Origin: Craspedostauros australis | Lineage: Eukaryota; Bacillariophyta; Bacillariophyceae; Mastogloiales; Achnanthaceae | Assembly: GCA_026770025.1 (NCBI GenBank) | Contig: JAMXDE010000003.1 | Coordinates: forward strand, 3,807,152-3,871,151 | Reading direction: 5' to 3' | DNA length: 64,000 nucleotides | Shown: piece after piece, positions 37,798-47,424 of the stretch | Layout: every line of letters begins with the position of its first letter | Numbering within the stretch: position 1 is the stretch's first letter | Program-made: the position numbers and the translations under genes | Notes under the pieces: generated by a model | Told to the model about the DNA's origin: nothing | Databases searched by the model: none | Seen by the model: the letters and a program-made list of their open reading frames with translations, nothing else

Positions 37798-39933
37798 ATG
37801 AAGATCCCGTTCTCAGCCTCGTCATCGCATGCTGCCCATGCGTCACAGAAAGGTTCTGCATGGATGAAGGCACGGGCGATAGCTACATCCAGCCATCTGT
37901 CTACCGCAGGGTCTCAATGTGGCCATCGGCCGCTGACAGTACTCCAGTATGACCGATCGTCCTCGACCTTGGCGTTCCTTGACAACACCATTCGCTCAAA
38001 CGGAAGGCACTCCTTGGTGATCTGTCCTCGCTTGCTCCTGTCCCAACGACCACCCGCCACCGTCACCACAGGAACAACATCAACATCAACAACAGTGACC
38101 TTTCAGAGATACGCATCTGATGCCCTGCCTCTCCTCAACGAAAGAATCGCGGCCATCGTTGACTCAAAACGGTCAAGATCAGGCGCGTTCGCTCAACTCA
38201 CGAACCAGCATGTAGGATCTTCGGCGGCTGTGACCGCACCGTCGCGTCGAAAGTCATCCAGAGGACACCCCGGAAATCCTTCGATGATAAGAGCATCCTC
38301 CGGATCGACCGCGCGTTCTATGCTGCGATCCAGCCAGCTAACTTCTGCTTCCACGGCAGCGGAATCATCATCGCCGATGTCAGCTGGGGGGAATCCGCCG
38401 CAGCATCACCCAACTGCATTCCCTCAAAAGATGAAACTTACTGCGACCATCGTTCGGCGCATGCGAGGGCATGACTTGCGAACGCAACTTTCTCTTCGAA
38501 GCCTCAACATCACCGGCAAGCGACCTGCTCTCGTCGCCAGGCTTCTTGCTGTCACCAAAGACGAAAACGAGTTCAACTCAAGCAACGACAAGAAGAGAGA
38601 CATTAGTGTGGATGCGTTGTCGTCGTTATCGTCTTCATCGTCATCATTGACGGGCAAGCTTGAAGAGGATGGGGGAGATGATCGCCAGCAACCGTCACAA
38701 GATCTCCATGCTGATCTTGACCTTGGCGCTGACGCTGACGTTGGTGTCGGTATCGACATTGAGGTTATCGACGATGACATGAACGATACCGATGATGACC
38801 TGGGCTTCCCGGTGTACGATCCACACACCATGTCTGTCAGGAGCACCAGCACCGCTTCTGGCGCAGGCACCCAGCAGATCATCTTGGCGCCAGATGAACC
38901 ACTCGAGGTTGACAGGGAGGCGACGTACACGATGCGTCTGTGCGGCTACACCACAAGAGCGCTGGGCGGCTTCGGTGTCGGCATGGTCGTTTCGTTGAAA
39001 GACGAAGAGCAGCAACCGTTGTGGTCGGGCCAACTGTACCTTCCAGGTGACCGCACCATGTTCGAGGCAGAATACTCTGCAATATCGTTGGGAATAGACT
39101 ACGCCACGACTGTGCTGGGAATTCAGGCCCTGCGAGTCGAGGTCGACAATGAGATCGTGGTTGGTCAGATTGAGGGGGCATACAAGAGCAACCGAGAATC
39201 GCTGCGCACATTGCTGAAGCTCATCAGCATCCAGGTCGAGGCCAAGCAGGATGACGGCGTACTGCGCGAATTTCTGGGCATTCACAAGATCACTCCGGTT
39301 GAGAACACTTACGCCGGCCGCTTGGCGCGCAAGGCCTTCGCGCAACGCAAGACGATGCTGGATGGATTCGACGAATGGAGATTCAAGGATCCGGTGGACG
39401 TCGTCACCCTCTCGGAGGAGCGTCCCACCCAGTCGGAGGGTGGGAAATGGGCAGATTCCGACGAGGAGGCCAAACCCAACACCGCCATCGATCCCCATCA
39501 GACCTACCTGATGCAATTTGACGGCGGCGCGCGAGGCAACCCAGGCATCGCCGGTGCCGGCATGGTGATATACAACGAGAATAGCGAAGAGATCTGGTGC
39601 GGATGGAAGTACCATGACGGTCCCGCGACGAATAACGTGGCAGAGTACCTTGGGTTGCTGTGCGGTCTCAAATGCGCGCAGTCGCTCGGAATCCAGCGGC
39701 TCATCGTCGAAGGCGACTCTCAGCTGATTGTGAGACAGATCAACGGGGAGTACCGTTGCAAGGAGGCGAAGCTCAAGGAGTACTACCAGGCCTGCAAGAA
39801 GCTCCTTTCGGAGTTCCACCAGTCAGAGATTCGGCACATCCGACGCGCCCAGAATAGCCGTGCGGACTGGCTCGCGAACCATGCCATGGACCAGCGTGAG
39901 TCGGACGGCTTCACGTCCGAACTGGAGCCGTGA
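37798..39933 (+). CDS. SAP-domain protein with tandem RNase H-like domains (first one degenerate)
   Basis: 711 residues from ATG 37798 (CACCATGAAG context). The first ~60 residues (MKIPFSASSSHAAHASQKGS, with Lys/Arg/Ser and no acid) resemble an organelle presequence. A SAP-type helix-turn-helix lies at ~212-250 (TIVRRMRGHDLRTQLSLRSL). An acidic Asp-rich stretch precedes RNase H-like domain 1 (~375-505), where the first catalytic Asp is Cys (TMRLCGYT) and the last acidic site is Gly (NTYAGRLA), so it is probably inactive. Domain 2 (~570-695) is a complete RNase HI: MQFDGGARGNPG, NNVAEY, VEGDSQL, NSRADWLAN. Such enzymes cleave RNA in RNA:DNA hybrids; a role in organelle or nuclear R-loop or primer removal is inferred. 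The frame extends upstream to 37390, but that part looks like UTR. It is not a retroelement: no RT sequence surrounds it. Confidence 0.82.
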   Translation: MKIPFSASSSHAAHASQKGSAWMKARAIATSSHLSTAGSQCGHRPLTVLQYDRSSSTLAFLDNTIRSNGRHSLVICPRLLLSQRPPATVTTGTTSTSTTVTFQRYASDALPLLNERIAAIVDSKRSRSGAFAQLTNQHVGSSAAVTAPSRRKSSRGHPGNPSMIRASSGSTARSMLRSSQLTSASTAAESSSPMSAGGNPPQHHPTAFPQKMKLTATIVRRMRGHDLRTQLSLRSLNITGKRPALVARLLAVTKDENEFNSSNDKKRDISVDALSSLSSSSSSLTGKLEEDGGDDRQQPSQDLHADLDLGADADVGVGIDIEVIDDDMNDTDDDLGFPVYDPHTMSVRSTSTASGAGTQQIILAPDEPLEVDREATYTMRLCGYTTRALGGFGVGMVVSLKDEEQQPLWSGQLYLPGDRTMFEAEYSAISLGIDYATTVLGIQALRVEVDNEIVVGQIEGAYKSNRESLRTLLKLISIQVEAKQDDGVLREFLGIHKITPVENTYAGRLARKAFAQRKTMLDGFDEWRFKDPVDVVTLSEERPTQSEGGKWADSDEEAKPNTAIDPHQTYLMQFDGGARGNPGIAGAGMVIYNENSEEIWCGWKYHDGPATNNVAEYLGLLCGLKCAQSLGIQRLIVEGDSQLIVRQINGEYRCKEAKLKEYYQACKKLLSEFHQSEIRHIRRAQNSRADWLANHAMDQRESDGFTSELEP

Positions 39934-40378
39934 TGGAGTGCTGTGCCCATGTCGCGCCCATGCTGCGCCCATGGTACGTTACCGCGCGCCGTTACGGAAT
40001 GCAATTATCCGAAACACCATACCATACATCAGCGATAAATGCAATGGATGCAACAGATGCAAGTGTGTGTTCGTTCCTACTCGTACGAACCGCTCAATGC
40101 TTTTAGAAACTCGCTGTTGATTTAGTTGACGAATAGTTACAGAGAACAGCACTATCTGCGCGATGGCAGATGGCATTGCGCCACTTGGAGCACTGGCTTG
40201 TTTGGGTTCATTTTGGGTTCACTTGGGTCCATCCCCTCTTGATCTTTCAGTTGGCAGGCAGCTCGACAGCACCAACCATTGTCGGTCTGCCGTCTTCGTG
40301 CAGGGAATGCTGTTTGCCAACGCAATCGAATCAGATGTATCATACGTACAATAGTTGGCAGGTAGGCAGCAGCTTACT
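39934..40378. other. convergent intergenic region
   Basis: 445 bp between the 3' ends of the RNase H-like (+) and surface-protein (-) genes. Only short frames. An eight-base variant TACTCGTA (the reverse complement of TACGAGTA) is at 40078-40085. Confidence 0.45.
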
Positions 40379-43007
40379 CTAGAAGAAGTTGACGATGACA
40401 CCTCCAGCAACGACGGAGGCTGCACCGAGTCCGAAGGCCATGGACGTTGCGGCGGATGTCGGGCTGGATGTTCCCAGCCCACGAGATTGGTTGTCTGCCG
40501 GGCTTTCGGTTGGCATGGCACTGTCCGCGACGATTGGCATGCTGGTCGGCATATCTGAAGGGGACGTTGAGTTTGCCATGACTGTCGGCATGTCCGTAGG
40601 GGACGTTGAGTTTGCCATGACTGTCGGCATGTCCGTAGGGGACGTTGAGTTTGCCATGACTGTCGGCATGTCCGTAGGGGACGTTGAATTTGCCATGGTC
40701 GTCATTATGTTGGTGGGGGTCGCTGTGGTAGAAGCTGTGGGTGCATTGGAAACTGTGTGGGTCGGCAAAGAAGACGGCACTTGGGATGGGAGATCGGTGA
40801 AAACGGCGCCGAGTGTGCTTGGCTCGAGCGTGTCTTCATTTCCGCCTTCTTCACAGTCGGGGATTGCGTCGCAGAGTCTTGCGGGCACCATGCTTCCGTC
40901 GCCGGCTGGGCAGTTGAAAGAGAACGAAAAGGATTCATACTCACATCGGGTTGGCACACAGTCGAAGCAGGTGACACCATCCGCGGAGATTGGGCAGGAA
41001 CCGTCCTCCTTGACAGGTATGCTGTAACAGAGTTCATCGATGCCCATGCCAGCATTACTCTGGCAGATGGTTCCCTGGAATGTCTGGTCGCCAAAGAAGT
41101 TGACTGTGGTTGTCTGGCCGCAGGTGGGATAAGTGCACACCATGCTGCCGTCCAACGGTTGCACGAGCCCGCCCGTGGCGTTGCGCGTCATCATCGAACA
41201 GTCGCAACCATCGTCTTCGTAGCACCCTTCGGCAACGCCGGGGCCGCACATGATCTTGCCTGCGAGGAAGAGGTAATCACATGTATTTCCGGTGAGCCCG
41301 CTGCTGCAGACGAAGCTGAACTTGTTGCGCAGCACGGTGAAGTATGGGCAATCGTCAATTGGTTCGCACGTGCATGATTCTCCATTGACGGTTGGGCACG
41401 TGTAACCATCCTGAGTGATTTTGTAGACAAAGTTTCCGTAGGCTGTGTAGAACTCACGCGTGATACTGTAGGCGACGGCCGTGTTGTTGACCAGAGTGAA
41501 CTCCCTTGAGTCGCAGGAACGCTGGCAACTGCCGGATCCTGTGTATGTCTCACGGTCGATGCCAGAGCAATCGCAGTCTTCTTGGTCGTAGCAGAAGAAG
41601 TCATAGTTGCGAAGCGCATTCGATAGGCACGCGTAGTCGACGGAACGGACGCTGCGATTGAAGAAACCGTCGACGATATAGAAGGTGGTGTTGGCAGGAC
41701 AATCATTGACATCCAATATGCAACTGAAGCTTCCTACTCGCATTGCACACAGGATAGAAACGGTCGATCATGCAGCAGCAACGCAATGAGCGAGCATCAG
41801 TCGTCGACGTTAGAAACAGGAAGAAAGGATGAAGAAAGTTGCAAATTGGGTGAGGCCGAGGATGCATGGGACTGCAGTAGAAAGTGCAGTCGAAGCACAA
41901 GCGACAAGGCGTGGAACTTGATGATGCGACGCTCTTACCTGAGCCAGACAGATCGTCAAGGACGCCGGTGTCGCAGTTGCACGTCTCTGCGAAGAAATTG
42001 CATGTGTTGATGGCGGTGTAGTCGCAGAATGGCGCTTCTTCGTTGACCTGTGCGGTTCCATCGCCGTAGAATGTCGCACTAAAGTCGTGGCACGCGGCGG
42101 CGCAGTTGACAGTTGCAGACTGGGTGTCGGGATCGAAACCCGGAGCCGGACAGTCGCATGAGCCGGGCAGGAATGGGTTATCTCCGATGGTGGGGAAGGG
42201 GCCGCAGAGCCTGTCGAAGATTTGGTACGCCTCAGAGGGCGGGTCCACGTTAATAACCCTTTCCACGATATCAGGTGGGGAGAAATTGACCGTGAGGGGA
42301 TTAGGGAAGTATGCGCTTTCGCAGTATAGGCTGGCGCTGTCAGTTGCGAAGTTGAAGGCGTTGACATCGAGGGGGCATCCCGTGCACTCGACGTGGGGAA
42401 ATTTGGGGTAGCCACAGTAGGCATTGAGAGTGACGAGCGCGGCATCTACTCCGTTCTGCAGATTGCGATCGTGGTGGGCGGCAGCACGGCGTTGCACATT
42501 GTCGTCCTTGCTTGCCGAGATGGAAGCTGGAGTCTGCACGCACAATCCGCTGTTGGCATCAGCTGTCAGCAACGGGATGCAGGTGAAGTCAGCGGGGCAT
42601 CCGGAAGCCGCTGACAGGATTCCTGTGTCGGTGGTCTGTGCCACAGTTGGATCGCACTCTACCTTTGCGAGGCTTGGAGCCTTCTTGGCCTTGTTGGAGG
42701 GGGCGTTCTGGAGGTCCACCTTTTGGGCGGTCTTCTCGTAGAGACCCATGAACTCAGGGCCTTTCGGCTTGTTTGGGACCTTGGTTTTGAGCTCCTCCCT
42801 GATTTGTTTGGCGAAGAGGCGGCCGTCTTCGGCGACCTGATCGCGGGTCTTGGTGCTCTGCCGGCCCCAGATCTTGTTGACGTTGCGGCTGTCGCTGCGG
42901 TCCTTGCGGGAGATGCGCTTGCTGCTCTCAGCATCCGCGCGTCCCATGGCGCCGCTGATGACCAGCGACAGCTGGGCGAAGAAGCTGATGGATCCTTGGA
43001 AGTGCAT
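40379..43007 (-). CDS. secreted cysteine-rich surface protein, probably GPI-anchored, two exons
   Basis: About 807 residues, exons 43007-41939 and 41733-40379. ATG 43007 begins a signal peptide (MHFQGSISFFAQLSLVISGAMGRA); the frame is open further upstream, but this start is clearly best. A Lys/Arg-rich, possibly processed region follows. Two long cysteine-rich stretches then carry repeated CDC/CNC/CEP-type cysteine groups and possible N-glycosylation sites. Near the C-terminus a Ser/Thr/Pro-rich stalk contains ~4 copies of a 13-residue unit (PTDMPTVMANSTS). The protein ends with a hydrophobic segment (MAFGLGAASVVAGGVIVNFF) and no cytoplasmic tail, typical of a GPI signal. No enzyme motif. 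It could be an adhesive or cell-wall protein, as Cys-rich, Ser/Thr-stalked proteins often are in diatoms; this is inference. Confidence 0.72.
40560..40700 (-). repeat. 39-bp coding minisatellite in the surface-protein stalk
   Basis: Three nearly identical 39-bp units (40560, 40599, 40638) and a partial diverged fourth. Each encodes a 13-residue Pro-Thr-Asp-Met / Ser-Thr-Ser stalk unit. Near identity at DNA level indicates recent expansion, and such arrays often vary in copy number. Confidence 0.9.
41734..41938 (-). other. intron in the surface-protein gene (205 bp)
   Basis: Donor GTAAGA starts at 41938 and the acceptor TAG ends at 41734. The phase-1 join gives DLSGS-G-SFSCILDV. A GAG three bases upstream is an alternative acceptor that would add one codon. 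Confidence 0.72.
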
Positions 43008-45037
43008 GGTGTCGTGTGTGTGCTTTGCTTTGCGTTTGCAGGTTGTTGTCTCTGTGTGTTGGATGTACTTGCGATCTGTGCTCTTTCGATTTTGTGTCAG
43101 ATTGTTGCTCCACTGTCTTGCTCTTGAGAGATGGCTGTATCCGCAAACAAGCGCGCCGAGATGCGCGGATTGTGGTTTGCCAAACAAGAACGGATGTGCG
43201 TGCACTTCCGCTAGTTGTCTTGGCGTCGCACCAACGCGTATCTTCCGCTTTGTCCATCCAAAGAAAAGCACAAGGTGACAACAGATCCTTCGTCGGAGTT
43301 GTTGGTCGCACACGTGCTCGTGTGCCCCAAGTTGCACAACATCACACACAAAGATCGCAAAGCTCCCGAACCAGACGGAGTCAACGGCGCGAGCGAAACA
43401 CGAAACAAGGAACACAACAATCACGGACAAGAGAGGATCACAGAGACACGACACGTTGAACACAGGTATCCACCACGCACTCGCACGGCGATCGGAAATT
43501 GCGAGGTTTAAATTTTGATATCCATGGTGAGTTTTGTTTCACGGTGTTCTTAGTGGAGGTGCTTTTGAAAGCACTTTTGGCCCTCTCTGACCCCCCGAAG
43601 TGCTTTTAAAAGCACCAGGTGCTTTTAAAAGCACTTCTCCGGCCTCTCAGGAGGGGTCCAGATGGCAAAAAAACAGACCCCAACGCAAACATGACACCCC
43701 ACTGCGTGAAAACAACACGGTTTTTGCTCTACGCGATACATACGGACGTTGCAACCGCAAATTTACTTCTGGTTCCTGTGCTTTACAGACTAGTGCCAAA
43801 ATTGAAGCGCACGCATGCAGCACTTGATGTGACCATGTATTTTACACTATTGCATACAATGCTTCAATGCCAATGGCAATTGATCCACCGCATTCGTCGT
43901 ATGCAACTACATCAGAATTGGTGGTAGATACACTTTGATTGTCATCGGATCGTCTTTAGTTTGACGTTTACATTGCAGCGGTTTGCGTCTAGAGAGCGTC
44001 TACCTGAATCATTTCTCTTCGCGGTTCTTCGTGTTGTTGTGTGGCATGCTTGTGCTGATCGTCGGTGTTGGTGTCGTGTCGTGCCTTTTGGTGGTTGGTT
44101 GTTGCGACATTGGTCGTGTATCACCCCTCGACGGACAGACCTCCGCCGTCGAAGATGAGGCTTGGATCCTGTGTGTGGAACGTGTGGATGTCTATGGACT
44201 TGACAAAGTTTTGTAAAACATGAGCTCCGATACATGTGCCACACATGGTCTTCTATCGTGCGTGTCTCAAACAAGCCTCGTACAATTACCGTTGTTCTGT
44301 CATCGCTTTGCTCAGTGCTCGATCCCTTGTGTCCGTTGATTTCACCGGCGGTTAACGGCGACGATTTGACGTTACGATGCCAACTCTGCTGTATTCGCGG
44401 CCCATTCTGTCACCGGTACACGTTCGACACGGATGACAAACAGCATCAGCCAATCAAACGAATTATGGGTCGCGCATCCACTTTTCTTCGTTCTCCGGAG
44501 CTGCCTCCGTCTTGTGCAAAAATCCAACACATCCGCCGTTCGGCATCCACCACAACAAGCCAAGTCAATGCGTGAGGACGAGCAGGCACAACTGCACCGT
44601 ACTCAGTCTGCAAATGACAATGGGGGAATCAATCCAGACTCTGCAAGGACCGCACCTGCCATGTCCGTATTGCACCAACGATCAGTCCAATGCAACATCC
44701 AACTGTGCAGATGTAACCACCATGAAAATCTTGGTGGATGGATGAGAGGGCGTTGTTGCAGTTGTTCATTTGAGGCATCGATAGAGAAATAAGCGAAAGG
44801 TGCAAGAATGCCGCATATTTGCATGTTGGATACCGGCTGTGTGTGGATGACACAAGTCATTGCAACAACTCTGATAATAATTAAAATGCAAAGATTAGAT
44901 TAGCTCCTTGGCATCTGCGTCATAGGTGCTTTGCTCCGCCTCTTTGCAACTTCCTGCCGTGCGGGAAGAGAGCACGGAATCTGTAGTACGTATTTGATGT
45001 GCATCCTGACGCTGGACGAGCTCCCTCGGCGACCCTG
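43008..45037. other. 2-kb gene-poor region
   Basis: Upstream (promoter) side of the surface-protein gene followed by AT-richer sequence. It holds the palindrome cluster at 43559-43637, listed separately. Frames up to ~147 codons occur on both strands but show no motif; I call none. Confidence 0.45.
43559..43637. repeat. nested palindromes, including a 41-bp perfect inverted repeat
   Basis: 43597-43637 is a perfect palindrome: a 20-bp arm GAAGTGCTTTTAAAAGCACC, one central A (43617), then its exact reverse complement. Each arm is itself largely palindromic (GTGCTTTTAAAAGCAC). A one-mismatch relative, GTGCTTTTGAAAGCAC, lies at 43559-43574. The structure could extrude as a cruciform or fold in RNA. 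It lies ~550 bp upstream of the surface-protein start; whether it is a regulatory site or the trace of a small inverted-repeat transposon cannot be told. Confidence 0.9.
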
Positions 45038-46075
45038 CTAACTTCCACCGGGATCGGGCTGGGCGTGCTGCTTGTATTGAATCCAGCGGAGCAATGTACC
45101 ATGGGCAATCAGCTCCGCCAATATTCGTGCAGCCTGCTCCAGCCAAACCGCAGCCTGTTGCACCAGCGCCTCCCTTCCTGGAGCTGTGCGGACCATCCGC
45201 TCGTGGCTTGGCTGAACTTCCTCCAGGTGACACCGACCCGAAGCTACTCGCTGCTGCAAAGCTTGCTCCATTTCGGCTTCGGCCGGGTCTTCTTGATGAA
45301 ACTGCGCTTCGTTCCGAAGCTGCCATTGCTCCCACGCTATTTTCCAGATTCGTCGAATGAGTTGTGCTGACCACTTTCTGGCTGTTTTTTCGTGTCCTGA
45401 CTTTTCAGAAATTCACCTTGGAGGATACTCCATTGTTCGGAGAGCAAACCCTTCCGCAAGGCCGTCGCTCCTATGGACTGCTGGCTTCCTACCGCTGTCT
45501 GCATGCCCACACACTCATATCCGCCAGACGTAACAGGACCATGCTGCTGATTTGGCTGCACAGCGCCGAAACTATCGCCTGCATGACGCCCAGGCTTGTG
45601 GGATATTTCTGCATCCAGCCGCATATGCTCGCCATGTGTCTGGTCGCCGCTTGCACTCTCGCCCGGTCTCTGCACTCCCAAAAGTGCTCACTGCTCTCCC
45701 GTTTCCCACAATTGGGACACTTATCAGAGTCGCACAGGCTCCATCGGTTCATGTGTTGGCCTGTAGCCGCCTCTCCGGCTATGAGCTTGATTGAGAGAAT
45801 CTTCTTTGTGTGGTCAAGGCCTTGCAATGCTCCTGCGACGGCTGCCCAATGTACCTGGTTGCCGTGATGGAGCACTCGCCTTGCCTGCAGGAGCCCAATG
45901 GCCTCCAGGGCTGCTTGCTGCTCCGAAACACTGGCAAACCGTACCAACATCAGCTTGAACTGACGATGAAATGACACTTGCTCCCCATATATAACCCCTG
46001 TAGACGTGCTCCTCTGGCAAGGACACTCTTGCCGCGCCCGCCAGACGACCCACCTCCACATTGACATTCCGACAA
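45038..46075 (-). pseudogene. remnant of a LINE-type ORF2 C-terminus (frameshifted)
   Basis: Three minus-strand frames align in order with the C-terminal ~330 residues of the 11.9-17.7 kb ORF2. First, 46075 to ~45500 ends with the zinc finger CPNCGKRESSEHFWEC, matching CPICKDQEETTEHVMQC. Second, ~45560-45360 carries GSQQSIGATALRKGLLSEQW, matching EQQEIGWGMMVRGRWSARWQ. Third, 45360-45038 carries AQLIRRIWKIAWEQWQLRNE, matching NWIARAMVGLWEVRWKAWMA, and ends in a stop at 45038. Each change of frame implies an indel, and no RT, endonuclease or RNase H part is present in front. It is a 5'-truncated, decayed copy of a related but distinct element; no target duplication was found. Confidence 0.72.
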
Positions 46076-47424
46076 CTATGGATGAGCAGGACGCATCAAA
46101 GGAATAAAGTTGGAGGTTCCTACGAAGTTGGAGGTTGAAAGGCTGCGCGGAAAGTATTGACAGAAAGGAACCAGCGGAGGACAATCGGTTTCCGAGGGAT
46201 GGTGAAGCACCTATCACATGACTTTTGCTGGTGTGATGGTGCATATGAACATCCACCACATCGCCAACCCACCCATGCAAGCTATATGAAGCATCAAGCC
46301 ACGAATGGGATGGAGAAGTGGGGACTGGATTTATTGAATGGAAGAGGTTGCAATCGATCAAATGCAGCAAATGCATGTTATTGACATGACAGACAACTGA
46401 CAATGGCACCAGCATCAGGATGGATTGAATTGCAGAGATGTGACTTGGGGCAATTTGGGATACATCGGGGTGTCCTCAATACATCAGATACTGAGGTGTG
46501 CTGCATGAGGAGAACTGACATGGTTGCGAGCAAGAGATATGATCCAGCACAGCAGCCGCCTCCGGATCGACCTTCATTGCCAAACATGTTGGTTTTCAAC
46601 TGTGTGCTGACAATGTGCACTGAATTGAGATACAACAGTGCATATTTGTCAGGGATGGATACATATGGGGTATACGGAGACAATGTGGCACCCAGGTGGA
46701 ATGACATGATGGCGCACATCTTGTATGGCGAAGTGACAGCAGCATGATGCCCTCCATAGTTTGGGGGAGCACACCAACTCACGATATCAACAAAAATGAT
46801 GTTAAATCTAAAGTCAATTTCAATGTACACCCAATATTCCTATACATCGCCAGTGAGGTGTTCACAAGGCACACTTCTTCTCCTTTTCGAATCATCTGGT
46901 GCTGCTACATAGCATGATAGTTTTTTGGATGGATTGCAATGTTGTTCTGGACCAAACTGTCCCACATCACAAGTTCCACACTGGAGCACCAAACCTCAAC
47001 GACAAGTGCCATAGGTATGGCAAAATGTGGTGCATCATAAGATCAATGTAATGTGATGTGACAGAACCATGGATATGATGAAGTGTGGGTGGATGGAGAT
47101 GTGATGATGCAAAGGACATCATGTCATGCAAGTGGATGTGGTGTGGGTAGATGAAACAGTAAATGAAATGTGATGCAGTACCAATGTGATGAAGACTCAA
47201 TCATAAATTGGAAGAGGACGCCAGAACTGCGACACAGCTTCCACAATCCAATGGAGTAGAAGTGGTGAAGACACCACAGAGCAAAGAATGTGATCCAAAA
47301 CAGATGTCATGCGACAAACCATGTGCTCAACTATGAGTCCATGCAAACGTCTTGGTGAAATGAATGTGAATAAGCGACTATATACCGATGACAAAGCCAA
47401 ATTCCCATGGGTGCCACCTCCAGT
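46076..47424. other. gene-poor spacer before the satellite array
   Basis: 1.35 kb rich in ATG/CAT and GATG words, with several frames of 75-150 codons lacking motifs. The last part contains short T/G-rich words that resemble satellite fragments, but no clean unit before ~47425. Confidence 0.45.

Noticed and set aside
37390..39933. RNase H-like gene as a retrotransposon fragment
   Set aside because: No reverse transcriptase, integrase, LTR or tail surrounds it. The two RNase H domains follow the cellular RnhA-like pattern and come with a SAP domain.
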